The notes beneath the pieces are model-generated. The model made no database searches, had not been told where the DNA came from, and saw only the letters and a program-made list of their open reading frames with translations. From Novosphingobium sp. (GTDB lineage Bacteria; Pseudomonadota; Alphaproteobacteria; Sphingomonadales; Sphingomonadaceae): DNA of 55,330 nucleotides. The position numbers and the translations under genes were made by a program. The stretch lies in assembly GCF_027486195.1 (NCBI RefSeq), contig NZ_JAIXPP010000013.1:1-55330 (forward strand), written 5' to 3'. Shown here piece after piece: positions 39,912 through 47,917 of the stretch; positions within the stretch are counted from its first letter, which is position 1, and the number at the start of each line of letters is the position of its first letter.

Positions 39912-41396
39912 ATGACCACTGGACTTCCCGTCTCGCGGCTGATCACCGCGAGTGTGAACCTGACGCCTGCGGGCGCGCAGTATGCGAACATCGAAACCCT
40001 TCTGCTGCTTGGCGACTCCCCAGTCATCGACACGCTGACGAGGATTCGCAGCTACAACTCTCTCGCGGGCGTCGCGGCCGATTTCGGGACGAGCGCTCCT
40101 GAATATGCCGCAGCACTGCTGTACTTTGGCCAGAGCCCGCAACCGACGCAGCTGTATATCGGCAGGTGGGCCCGCACCGCGACGGCGGGCGCGCTCTACG
40201 GCGCACCGCTCACGGCGGCACAGCAGGCTCTGGCGAACTTCACGGCAGTGACCGCCGGTGGGTTCAAGGTGCAGGTCAACGGTGGTGCTCTAACGGGCGT
40301 CACCGGGATCAACCTGTCCACCGCGACAAGCCTCTCGCAGGTCGCTTCGCTGATCACCACCGCCCTGACCGGCGCATCGCTCGCTGCAACCTGCGTATGG
40401 ACCGGTAGCCAGTTCCAGATCGTATCGACCACCACCGGCACCAGCTCGTCGGTCTCGCTGCTCCAGGCGCCGGCCAGTGGCACCGATATCTCCGGCCTGC
40501 TGGGTGGCACAGCTGGCGCTGGTGCCTATGCGGTCGCCGGCATCGCAGCAGAAAGCGCGCTGGCGGCGGTTACCGCGCTCGATGCAATTCCGACGTACTG
40601 GTATGGCCTCACTTTTGCCGCATCGACGATGCCGAGCAATTCCGACTATCTCGCGGTCGCGGCCTTCATCGAAGCGACTACGCACATCTTCGGCCTGACC
40701 ACGGCTGACGCAAATGCGGTCAACAGCGCGTCGAACACCGATATCGGTTCGCAGCTGATCGCAGCCGGGTACACGCGGACCTTCGGCCAGTACTCGACCA
40801 CCAATCCCTACGCGGTGATCTCGATCTTCGGCTCAATCCTCACGACCCAGTTCAACGGGTCGAACACCATGCCCACGGTCGCGTGGAAGGTGGAACCGGG
40901 CGTGCCCTACGAGCCGCTCTCGCAGAATGCCGCGAGCGTGCTCGACACCAAGCGCTACAACTACTTCGCCAATTTCCAGAACGGCGCCTCGGTGCTCGTG
41001 AACGGGTGCTGCTTCGGACAAGCCTATGTCGACGAGATCTTCGGCCTCGACTGGCTGCAGAACCGCATCCAGACCAACCTCTTCAACCTGTTGGCAGCCC
41101 AGCCCAAGGTCCCGCAGACCGATCCCGGCATCCACCAGTTCGTCAATGTCATCGACCAGTCGATGGAGGCGGCGATCACAAACGGGCTGGTTGCGCCGGG
41201 TCAGTGGCAGGCGGCTGGTTTCGGCCAGCTGCAAACCGGCGACTACCTGAACGCTGGATACTACATCTACGCCCCGCCGATTTCGACGCAGAGTTCGGCC
41301 GATCGCGCCGCCCGAAAGTCGCCGCCGATCCAGGTGGCCGTCAAGCTCGCGGGCGCGGTGCACACCGTGAACGCCATCATCAACGTCAACCGCTAA
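39912..41396 (+). CDS. tail sheath-like protein, DUF3383
   Basis: 494 aa. N-terminus LPVSRLITASVNLTPAGAQY, 'TRIRSYNSLAGVAADFGTSA', ALLYFGQSPQPTQLYIGRWA, and C-terminal QAAGFGQLQTGDYLNAGYYI plus AVHTVNAIINVNR. Full family length. Forms the contractile sheath; together with the DUF3277 tube it identifies a myovirus. Confidence 0.93.
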   Translation: MTTGLPVSRLITASVNLTPAGAQYANIETLLLLGDSPVIDTLTRIRSYNSLAGVAADFGTSAPEYAAALLYFGQSPQPTQLYIGRWARTATAGALYGAPLTAAQQALANFTAVTAGGFKVQVNGGALTGVTGINLSTATSLSQVASLITTALTGASLAATCVWTGSQFQIVSTTTGTSSSVSLLQAPASGTDISGLLGGTAGAGAYAVAGIAAESALAAVTALDAIPTYWYGLTFAASTMPSNSDYLAVAAFIEATTHIFGLTTADANAVNSASNTDIGSQLIAAGYTRTFGQYSTTNPYAVISIFGSILTTQFNGSNTMPTVAWKVEPGVPYEPLSQNAASVLDTKRYNYFANFQNGASVLVNGCCFGQAYVDEIFGLDWLQNRIQTNLFNLLAAQPKVPQTDPGIHQFVNVIDQSMEAAITNGLVAPGQWQAAGFGQLQTGDYLNAGYYIYAPPISTQSSADRAARKSPPIQVAVKLAGAVHTVNAIINVNR

Positions 41397-41409
41397 GGAG
41401 CCCCGACCG

Positions 41410-41877
41410 ATGGCATCCTACTCTTTCCAGAACGTCGTCGCGGCCATCGCGGGCCCCAACGGCAACGTCCAGCTCGGCGTCGGTGCTGGTGTATCCGAAG
41501 GCGGCATCACCGTGGCCATGCGCGGCGCCAAGAACACGCTGACGGTGGGCGCCGACGGCTCGGGAATGAATTCGCTGCATGCCGACAACTCCGGCACGGT
41601 CACGGTCCGTCTGCTGAAGACGTCGCCGATCAATGCGTTGCTGATGGCAATGTACAACGCGGACCGGTCTTCCTCGATCGTCTGGGGCAGGAACACGATC
41701 ACGATCCGCGACTTCGCCCGCGGAGATAACGTGACCTGTTCCAGCTGCGCGTTCCAAAAGGCACCGGACATCACTTGGGACAAGGAGGGCGCTATGGTCG
41801 AATGGACGTGGGACGCCACCCGCGTTGAAGAGCGTCTGGGCACCGGCACGCCGGCGGCCGTGGTGGGTGGCATCTGA
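41410..41877 (+). CDS. tail tube protein, DUF3277
   Basis: 155 aa. SYSFQNVVAAIAGPNGNVQL, GVSEGGITVAMRGAKNTLTV, LLMAMYNADRSSSIVWGRNT, ending WTWDATRVEERLGTGTPAAV. Standard size and order directly after the sheath gene; builds the inner tube. Confidence 0.92.
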   Translation: MASYSFQNVVAAIAGPNGNVQLGVGAGVSEGGITVAMRGAKNTLTVGADGSGMNSLHADNSGTVTVRLLKTSPINALLMAMYNADRSSSIVWGRNTITIRDFARGDNVTCSSCAFQKAPDITWDKEGAMVEWTWDATRVEERLGTGTPAAVVGGI

Positions 41878-41879
41878 TC

Positions 41880-42454
41880 ATGGAAGAGATCGAAATCGGC
41901 GCCCATACCTACCGGCTCGCCAAGCTCGACGCGATGACGCAGTTTCACATCATTCGGCGTCTCGGCGGTGTGCTGGCGGCGATGCGCGACGGCGCCGAAG
42001 GGGGCGATGTCTTCACTGTGCTGATGCATGCAATTGGCGAAATGTCAGACGCCGACAGCGAATACATCATCGCGAAGTGCCTCAACGGCTGCACTCGCCG
42101 TCAGGACGGTGACGCCGGTTGGGCCGCCGTGTTCCGCCACGGTCAGATCATGTTTGCGGACATATCGATGCCGGACATGATCCAGTTGGTTTGGGCCACG
42201 CTGCAGAGCAATCTCAGCGATTTTTTTACCGGACTCCGCTCGGGTTCGCTCCCAGCGGGGAATTAGGCTTCGAGCCGGTCTCGATGCCGGACGGGGAGGA
42301 TTGGCTCCTGCGCCCGGTCGTCGAGGGAATGTGCCTGTATCCGAGCCTGATCGACGGAACGCTGAGCCTTTGCGATGTGGCGCGGATTAATGATGCCATC
42401 AGCGTCCGAAACGAAAATCAGCGGCGGATGGAGGCGGCGGCGAAGGGGCGCTAG
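41880..42454 (+). CDS. tail assembly chaperone with -1 frameshift (short form ends 42266)
   Basis: Short product 128 aa (41880-42266, MEEIEIGAHTYRLAKLDAMT and onward). A T_TTT_TTT heptamer at 42221-42227 lies in the zero frame; a -1 slip gives a 191-aa product that continues YRTPLGFAPSGELGFEPVSM and ends RRMEAAAKGR at 42454. The extension reads as natural protein and has no convincing start of its own. This is the gpG/gpGT arrangement conserved between tube and tape-measure genes: the chaperones coat the tape measure during tail assembly. Confidence 0.88.
42221..42227 (+). promoter_or_regulatory. programmed -1 ribosomal frameshift site
   Basis: Seven T residues read as T TTT TTT in the chaperone frame: both tRNA-Phe can re-pair after slipping one base. 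The -1 frame is open from here to 42454. No Shine-Dalgarno or firm downstream stem was established by eye. Confidence 0.85.
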
Positions 42455-42978
42455 TTGCGCGGGCCAAAGAATTCCTCGTCTATGGCTTTACCGGCTTCTT
42501 GGCGCAGCCGGCCCTCAGTCATGTAGTCAAAGTCCTTGGGGACAAATCCACCGTATTTTAGCATGCCTGGCAATTGATTGGCGATTGAACGGCATCGGTC
42601 CGCAACAATATCGATAGCCCTTGCTCTGGTTGTTGATCCGGGCAGAAGATAAATGGTCTGCTCCATGCACTGCTTAAAAGCCTGACCCCAAGCATTGTAG
42701 ATACCAAACTGCCGCTGGATCATCATTTTCTCTTCGGCAAGCGTTCCATTTGGATTGGTCGGCATCAGCTGCCGATTATCGTAATCCAACGGCTGAGAGG
42801 ATGGCTCCGCCTGCACAGGAGCTTGCTCGGACGGCGGGTCTTTGAGCTCTTCCGTTTGAACGGCGCTTGGTCGAGAGGCTTGCTGTTCTTCCCGGACCGA
42901 ACTGAGGTCAGCACTTCTGACTACCGCAAACACGGCAAGCCCGACCGTGATGATCGCAGCGGTGCGCAAACAGGACAT
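42451..42978 (-). CDS. membrane-anchored or exported protein (moron candidate)
   Basis: 175 aa from MSCLRTAAIITVGLAVFAVV: one N-terminal membrane segment or signal peptide, then a Pro/Glu/Gln linker (about 30-75) and a helical domain (RQFGIYNAWGQAFKQCMEQT, DIVADRCRSIANQLPG) with two cysteines that could form a disulfide outside the cytoplasm. Codons are less GC-rich than the tail genes around it. It lies 31 nt after the RHH regulator gene on the same strand. Its stop overlaps the chaperone stop within CTAG. Confidence 0.75.
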   Translation of the reverse strand: MSCLRTAAIITVGLAVFAVVRSADLSSVREEQQASRPSAVQTEELKDPPSEQAPVQAEPSSQPLDYDNRQLMPTNPNGTLAEEKMMIQRQFGIYNAWGQAFKQCMEQTIYLLPGSTTRARAIDIVADRCRSIANQLPGMLKYGGFVPKDFDYMTEGRLRQEAGKAIDEEFFGPRN

Positions 42979-43009
42979 CGCCAAACCCCCGAGTCTTTCG
43001 GGCGGCAGG

Positions 43010-43195
43010 CTACTTTTCTTGGGAGGAGAGTCCAGCCTCTACAAGGCGACGGATTGCTTCGGGACGATTTACGTTGGCGCTGTTGGCGTAGGTGTCGACC
43101 CGATTAAGCAACGGACGTTGAAGGCGCACCTTCACTGCTTCCGAATCGACCTGCGGCCGCCCCCGTTTTTTTGGGTCCATTTTTTCCGTTGACAT
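43010..43195 (-). CDS. ribbon-helix-helix (Arc/CopG-like) regulator
   Basis: 61 aa. A basic N-terminal arm (EKMDPKKRGRPQVDSEA) leads to the RHH core VKVRLQRPLLNRVDTYANSA, then NVNRPEAIRRLVEAGLSS: strand, helix, NRPEAIRRL helix. The operator palindrome 5 nt upstream of its ATG suggests self-repression. It likely controls the membrane protein gene that follows. Confidence 0.85.
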   Translation of the reverse strand: MSTEKMDPKKRGRPQVDSEAVKVRLQRPLLNRVDTYANSANVNRPEAIRRLVEAGLSSQEK

Positions 43196-43200
43196 AGTGT

Positions 43201-43230
43201 TTTTATGGCCCCATAAAATTCGGGCGTCAA
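43201..43230 (-). promoter_or_regulatory. promoter-operator of the RHH gene, leaderless
   Basis: Minus strand: -35 TTGACG (43230-43225), 17-nt spacer, -10 CATAAA (43207-43202), then 6 nt to the ATG at 43195, so transcription should begin at or next to the start codon. The inverted repeat TTTTATGG-CC-CCATAAAA (43201-43218) covers the -10, a natural RHH operator. Confidence 0.8.
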
Positions 43231-43280
43231 GGGAGTTCCAGTCCCAAGACGCCCTAACCACCAACGTGAAGGCACACGTC

Positions 43281-43391
43281 ATGGCTGAATTCGTCTTTAC
43301 CCCGTTGCAGTCCCCGGCACCAGTCCACCCCATCAACGACATCCAGCGCGAAATCCTGCGCCAGCTGGTTAAGACCGGGGGGCGCGGCTGA
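43281..43391 (+). CDS. very small protein (36 aa)
   Basis: MAEFVFTPLQSPAPVHPIND and onward, ending EILRQLVKTGGRG. The TGATG overlap with the next gene suggests a translated leader gene. Too short to classify. Confidence 0.4.
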   Translation: MAEFVFTPLQSPAPVHPINDIQREILRQLVKTGGRG

Positions 43392-43873
43392 TGGGACACG
43401 CTCAGATTATCACGCAGCGCAGCGCGCTCACAGCGCAAGCGCTTGCGACCATGGGGGCTGATTCGGAATGGGATCGTTGCCTCAGAGCTTACCTTGCATG
43501 GGATACGAAAGTCAGGGCCCAAACCCAATACGGGGCTTACGACAAGGCGATGGAGGCAGGAACGCTTGGTCGTCTCGATCTGGAGAGCCGGTTCGGCAAA
43601 GGCTGGATGCGTCATCCCGACGCGCAAGGGGAGTTCGAAAGCATCCGGGCGATGGAGAAGGACGCGGACGATGCGTTCACCCTCAACTTCACCGTCCCAT
43701 TTTGGAAAGCAGCACGCGATCTGGTGCTGACCCCCGCCCCATCGCTTGCCGCCGCTTTGTTCAAGGCTGCAGTGATCGAATGGGAGGAGGTCTGGAACGA
43801 TAGTGACATGACCGCGGACTGCGTCGAAATCCTCGACGCCGACCTAGCTCGATTCGTTGGGGAGGCAGCATAA
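43391..43873 (+). CDS. hypothetical protein of the inserted block
   Basis: 160 aa, helical and acidic (GADSEWDRCLRAYLAWDTKV; later AALFKAAVIEWEEVWNDSDM). Its shape (repeated helix pairs with Trp/Tyr/Phe) is that of a small adaptor. No known family. TGATG and TAATG overlaps tie it to both plus-strand neighbours. Confidence 0.65.
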   Translation: MGHAQIITQRSALTAQALATMGADSEWDRCLRAYLAWDTKVRAQTQYGAYDKAMEAGTLGRLDLESRFGKGWMRHPDAQGEFESIRAMEKDADDAFTLNFTVPFWKAARDLVLTPAPSLAAALFKAAVIEWEEVWNDSDMTADCVEILDADLARFVGEAA

Positions 43874-44451
43874 TGGCCGCTACTCAAAAGATCGAACTCC
43901 CCGCGCTCAAGATCGAGCAGATCACGCTGATGCTGATCGGGGATAGCCCGCTGATCGTGCATGCCTGGTCCGAAAAGGCCAAGCGGCAGATGCTCGATAA
44001 GCAGATGAAGAAGGCCAGCAAGGGCAAGGAGGCGAAAGACCCGGAGGCCGATTACGAGGCCTGTTTCTACCGCACCGAAACCGGTGCCTATGGCTTCCCG
44101 GCAATCGGCGTGAAGGCGGCGATGGTTTCGGCGGCGCGCTATGTCGATGCGAAGATGACTGTCCTGCGCGGCGCCTTCCACATCGATGCCGAGATGCTGA
44201 CAGTGATCGGCGAACCCAGCCCGCGCGAGGACATGGTCCGGGTTGGCATGGGCACGGCGGACATCCGCTATCGCCCGGAGTTTCCGGATTGGCGAATACC
44301 GGTCACGATCAAGTTCAACGCGAGCGCGATCAGCCCGGAGCAAATCGCCAACCTACTCAACGTGGCAGGCTTCGGCGTCGGTATCGGCGAATGGCGCCCG
44401 GAACGGAACGGCTCCTATGGCCGCTTCCATGTCGGGAGTGCGGACCAATGA
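43873..44451 (+). CDS. phage protein with C-terminal Gly-rich loop
   Basis: 192 aa. Residues 10-30 IEQITLMLIGDSPLIVHAW, a Lys-rich helix (33-57), YGFPAIGVKAAMVSAARYVD, then GTADIRYRPEFPDWRIPVTI and a final loop GVGIGEWRPERNGSYGRF (168-185). I have the impression of a recurring phage family, often near replication or recombination genes. The ferredoxin-like pattern and the Gly-rich end recall RAMP/Cas7-type RNA-binding folds, but this is only a resemblance. Function unknown. Confidence 0.72.
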   Translation: MAATQKIELPALKIEQITLMLIGDSPLIVHAWSEKAKRQMLDKQMKKASKGKEAKDPEADYEACFYRTETGAYGFPAIGVKAAMVSAARYVDAKMTVLRGAFHIDAEMLTVIGEPSPREDMVRVGMGTADIRYRPEFPDWRIPVTIKFNASAISPEQIANLLNVAGFGVGIGEWRPERNGSYGRFHVGSADQ

Positions 44452-44915
44452 TCTACAAGTGGAGAGAGGGTCTCCGCGCTCCGACCTCGGTCGATCCGCA
44501 GAAGGCCGGCGAAGAGCTTGAGCGAATCCGCACCCGGCATAACGGTAGGCTTGAGCCGGAATGGGTCGTGCACAACGCCAAGTCGCCGCAAAACGTGCTG
44601 CACGACCTGTTTGAGTGGGACGACAATGTCGCAGCACAGAACTTCCGGATTGATCAGGCTCGCGCTGTGATCCGGTCGGTTGAAGCGGTGATCGAGGAAG
44701 CGCCGGAAGCCAAGCCGATCCGGGCTTTCGTATCGGTTGTGCAGGAGCGGGACCGGGCCTACACCTCGGTCCAGCACGCGATGGCTGACGCTGACCTGCG
44801 CAAGCAGGTGCTTATGCAGGCGCTCACGGAACTGGAGGCGTGGCGGAAACGCTACGCAGAGCTCGTGGAACTGGCGACGGTGTTCGCCGCGATCGACGAG
44901 GCTCGGGTCGCCTGA
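44448..44915 (+). CDS. hypothetical helical protein of the inserted block
   Basis: 155 aa from MIYKWREGLR. Mostly long helices (DQARAVIRSVEAVIEEAPEA, DADLRKQVLMQALTELEAWR), probably a coiled-coil partner of the preceding protein, with which it shares an ATGA overlap. Last gene before the pentamer array. Confidence 0.68.
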   Translation: MIYKWREGLRAPTSVDPQKAGEELERIRTRHNGRLEPEWVVHNAKSPQNVLHDLFEWDDNVAAQNFRIDQARAVIRSVEAVIEEAPEAKPIRAFVSVVQERDRAYTSVQHAMADADLRKQVLMQALTELEAWRKRYAELVELATVFAAIDEARVA

Positions 44916-44930
44916 AAGGGCCCGAAACAT

Positions 44931-45096
44931 GGCAGGCTAGGCAAGGCGCGTCGAGGCAAGGTTCGGCAGGGCTCGGCATGTCGTGGCAGGCAAGGCGTGG
45001 CGGGGCTTGGCACGGTGTGTCACGGCTCGGCAGGCACGGCTGGGTAAGGCGCGGCGCGGCGCGGCAAGGCATGGCGGCGCACGGCGAGGCCGGCAA
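44931..45096 (+). repeat. degenerate pentanucleotide array (GGCNN)n
   Basis: About 30 units of five bases, mostly GGCAA, GGCGC, GGCTC and similar, with occasional 4-base units (GGCA) that shift the phase and a few substitutions (GTCNN, GGTNN). It is non-coding: it starts after a stop codon and ends at a terminator. The 3-fold GGCGC run lies near the right end. Confidence 0.85.
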
Positions 45097-45101
45097 CCAA
45101 C

Positions 45102-45131
45102 AAAGGGCGGTCCCTTCGGGGCCGCCCTTTT
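45102..45131 (+). terminator. strong intrinsic terminator before the tape measure gene
   Basis: AAAGGGCGG (45102-45110) pairs perfectly with CCGCCCTTT (45122-45130); CCC/GGG pair inside around a TTC loop; a T4 run (45128-45131) closes it. It would end the transcript that passes through the inserted block. Confidence 0.88.
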
Positions 45132-45149
45132 CATTTGTGAGGGTGTTTT

Positions 45150-46778
45150 GTGGCCGACAATGTGATCAAGGAATTTCTGGTCGGCCTGGGCTTCAAGGTC
45201 GATGCTAAAGGCGAAAAGCAGTTTTCGCAAAGCATCGACGTCGCCACCGCCAAGGCGGTCGCGCTCGGCGAGGCGCTCTACGATGCCGCCAAGGCCGTTG
45301 CGGAATCCGTCGTCAAGATGGCGGCCGACTTCGACCAGCTCTACTGGAAAACCCAGCGGCTGGGTTCGTCGGCCATCGACATCCGGGCGTTCTCCTATGC
45401 GATGAGCCAACTCGGCGGTTCATCCCAAGGCGCAGCAAGCGCGCTGGAGAGCATCGCCGAGTTCACCCGATCTTCGCCAGGCGCTACGGATTTCCTCCTG
45501 CAATGGGGTGTGCTGCCCGAGCACATCGGAAATGCGGAAAAGGCTCTGCAAGATCTGGCCAAGACCTTTCAGCGCATGCCGTATTGGCAGGCGAAAAGCA
45601 TTGCCAGCGTCATCGGCGTGGATCCGCTCACGCTGCAAGCCATGAAGCGTGATAACGGGGAATTTGAGAAGTGGTATCGCGGCATGGCGGCGCGATTGGG
45701 CAAGCGCTTCGGTGTCGACTTGAACGACACGGCGGAGGGAGCAAACAGCGCACAGACCAAGCTTCGCGAACTGAAGGCCGAGCTTGGCCTTCTCGTAGAA
45801 GTTTTCCTGATCAAGGCGTTGCCTGCCATCAATCAGTTCCTGGGCAAGTTCATTGAGTTTCTCGAAAACCTCGACCTCGCCAAGATTTCAACGCCGGAGG
45901 TGGTTGGGGCGCTGACCGCGATTGCCGTCGCCGCTGCCGCCCTTGCGTCGCCCTTCACTGCCGCCGCTGCGGCCATCGCTGCTGCGACGTTTGCCTACGA
46001 AGGTTGGGTGTCGAAATCACCTAGCAAGCCGGGTGAGCCAGCCAAGCAAGGCTACGAGAACGGCTGGGGCATACCCGGCCTTTTCTGGTTTTACAACGAG
46101 ACCGACCAAGAGAAGAAGGACCGCCTTGCTGGCAATTATTCGGCCATCGCAAAGCCTGTTAACCGGGGCATGGACCCGGTCGGTGATCCGAACAACCTGA
46201 TGCCGGACTGGATGCGCGGCGGTGCAAATGACAACGCGCGAGGCGGTGGCAACGCAGCCGGCCGCAGAGGCCGCGGCACCCGTGCCGAACGTAATCGGAA
46301 CCCTGGCAATATCATCGATAGTCCCTTCGCGCGCAGCCAGCCCGGCTACGCGGGCAGCGATGGCCGCTTTGCGATCTTCGACGACGTGGCAAGCGGCATG
46401 AATGCCATGGAACGGCTTCTCAGAAGTTACATGGCACGGGGCCGTGATACGATTGCCGAGATCATCGCGAAGTGGGCACCGTCGAGCGAGAACAACGTCG
46501 GTGCATATGTTGCGCATGTCGAGCAGCTGACTGGCATCGGTAGATTCGACCAGCTGCAGATGTCCGATCTCCAGCGGGTTGCTGCGGCCATGGCTCAACA
46601 TGAAGGCTTCCGAGGCCTCGGTGTGTCGGGCGCTGGTCGGTCGGCCACTGTAAACCAGACCAACACCTACAACGTCCACAGCAATGCCGATCCGCGCGCT
46701 GTCGCGCACGAGATCGCATCGATGCAGGACTCGGTGAACCAGCGGCTCGTCGCAAATTTCGGAGTGACAGTTCAGTGA
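45150..46778 (+). CDS. tape measure protein with lysozyme-like C-terminal region
   Basis: 542 aa, GTG start at 45150. Helical N-terminal two thirds with a hydrophobic stretch ALTAIAVAAAALASPFTAAA (about 250-280). Residues 378-485 carry RNRNPGNIID, GSDGRFAIFDDVASGMNAME and VGAYVAHVEQLTGIGRFDQL, a peptidoglycan-degrading-type module. Position after the chaperone and before baseplate genes is typical. Short length implies a short tail for a myovirus. The promoter is unclear because a terminator lies 19 bp upstream. Confidence 0.85.
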   Translation: MADNVIKEFLVGLGFKVDAKGEKQFSQSIDVATAKAVALGEALYDAAKAVAESVVKMAADFDQLYWKTQRLGSSAIDIRAFSYAMSQLGGSSQGAASALESIAEFTRSSPGATDFLLQWGVLPEHIGNAEKALQDLAKTFQRMPYWQAKSIASVIGVDPLTLQAMKRDNGEFEKWYRGMAARLGKRFGVDLNDTAEGANSAQTKLRELKAELGLLVEVFLIKALPAINQFLGKFIEFLENLDLAKISTPEVVGALTAIAVAAAALASPFTAAAAAIAAATFAYEGWVSKSPSKPGEPAKQGYENGWGIPGLFWFYNETDQEKKDRLAGNYSAIAKPVNRGMDPVGDPNNLMPDWMRGGANDNARGGGNAAGRRGRGTRAERNRNPGNIIDSPFARSQPGYAGSDGRFAIFDDVASGMNAMERLLRSYMARGRDTIAEIIAKWAPSSENNVGAYVAHVEQLTGIGRFDQLQMSDLQRVAAAMAQHEGFRGLGVSGAGRSATVNQTNTYNVHSNADPRAVAHEIASMQDSVNQRLVANFGVTVQ

Positions 46779-47596
46779 TTTCGAACACCGGCATCCTTCG
46801 CGTCTTCGGCGGCTTCATCGCCGAGGTCACCGTCCGCGAGCAGCATGTCGACGATCTCACGATCACGACGCATCCTGTCGAGCGCGGCGCGCCGATCACT
46901 GACCACGCCTTCAAGATGCCGGCGCAATTGACGATCGAAGCCGGGTGGTCGGCGGCGGGCGCCTACAGCCAGGCCAATTCGCTTACGGCTGGCGCCAAGC
47001 CCAAGTCCAATTTCCAGAAGCTCACCGACGCCTACAATCAGATTCTGCCAATTGTCGGGGCTGTGGGCGGCCCCAGCGCGGTAGGCAAGCTATCGACCGC
47101 CTACAACACCATCGCGCTGGGCAACGCCCTGTCATCGCAATCTTCGACGCAGAACCTGAACGACCTCTACGGCCAGATCGCCCCCGTCATCGACGAATTC
47201 AGCCCGGAGGCTTCGGCGACTCTGGCAGGCATCGTCGCCACCATCGCCGCCACACAGGATCAGCAAACCGGCATCGAGGACGGCGCAAAGCCGCTGCGCG
47301 ACCTCTACGAGAAGCTTCTGCAGCTTCAGTCCAGTGCCGAGCTGATCTCGGTCCAGACTGGAAAGCGCGCCTATGACAACATGTTGATCCGATCGATAAG
47401 GACGCAAACTGACCAGACTTCCGAAAACATCCTAATGATCACGGCTCAGCTTCAAGAAGTGCTGCTCGTCGAGACGGTCCAGTCATCGATGCCAGCGACA
47501 GCGAAGAGAGCTGATCCTGCAGCCTCTGGTGGTGTCACGCAGAAGGGGACGAAATCGGCGGTCAGCTATTCCGGCCCGATCCCGACATACGCGTGA
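46775..47596 (+). CDS. Dit-like baseplate protein
   Basis: 273 aa with a GTG start overlapping the previous stop. N-terminal block IAEVTVREQHVDDLTITTHP, then VERGAPITDHAFKMPAQLTI, is the Dit-like tail N-domain. The middle is a long helical, Ala/Ser-rich insert; the C-terminal LISVQTGKRAYDNMLIRSIR returns to the family pattern. Baseplate component at the tail tip. Confidence 0.85.
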   Translation: MISNTGILRVFGGFIAEVTVREQHVDDLTITTHPVERGAPITDHAFKMPAQLTIEAGWSAAGAYSQANSLTAGAKPKSNFQKLTDAYNQILPIVGAVGGPSAVGKLSTAYNTIALGNALSSQSSTQNLNDLYGQIAPVIDEFSPEASATLAGIVATIAATQDQQTGIEDGAKPLRDLYEKLLQLQSSAELISVQTGKRAYDNMLIRSIRTQTDQTSENILMITAQLQEVLLVETVQSSMPATAKRADPAASGGVTQKGTKSAVSYSGPIPTYA

Positions 47597-47603
47597 GGCT
47601 TCA

Positions 47604-47915
47604 GTGGCAGCTTTCGAAATCCCCCTTACAGCAGAGCCGCAGGCGTTTTCGATCCAGTTGCTTGGCGTGCCCTATCAAATGACCCTGCAGTGGCGGAACA
47701 ACGCCCAGGGAGGCTGGGTACTCGACATCGCTGACGCCACCGGCGTGCCGATCGTTCTGGGCATTGCGCTGGTAACCGGGGCGGACCTGCTCGCGCAGTA
47801 CGGCTACCTCGGCCTCGGCGGCGCCCTTTTCGTGCTGAACAGCGCCAGCAGCGACGATGCGCCGACCTTTGCCGACCTCGGCACCGATGCCCATCTCGTC
47901 TTTGTGACCGCCTGA
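47604..47915 (+). CDS. baseplate plug protein
   Basis: 103 aa with a GTG start (AAFEIPLTAEPQAFSIQLLG follows). GVPYQMTLQWRNNAQGGWVL, then DIADATGVPIVLGIALVTGA, matches the small plug family of contractile tails. Located between Dit-like and hub genes as usual. Confidence 0.85.
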   Translation: MAAFEIPLTAEPQAFSIQLLGVPYQMTLQWRNNAQGGWVLDIADATGVPIVLGIALVTGADLLAQYGYLGLGGALFVLNSASSDDAPTFADLGTDAHLVFVTA

Positions 47916-47917
47916 CC

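Noticed and set aside
42119..42454. Separate gene overlapping the chaperone end
   Set aside because: Its natural-looking part starts exactly at the T7 slip site; the upstream part is out-of-frame chaperone, so it is the -1 extension rather than an independent gene.
44931..45096. CRISPR-like array
   Set aside because: Units are 5 bases with no unique spacers and no cas genes.
44840..45208. Repetitive Arg/Gly/Gln protein frame through the pentamer array
   Set aside because: A period-5 repeat gives an open frame by composition; it crosses a real gene end and a terminator stem.
45150..46778. Endolysin gene
   Set aside because: The lysozyme-like part is fused to a helical tape-measure protein in tail order; no holin or spanin is nearby, so it is a tail-associated wall-degrading region rather than the lysis enzyme.
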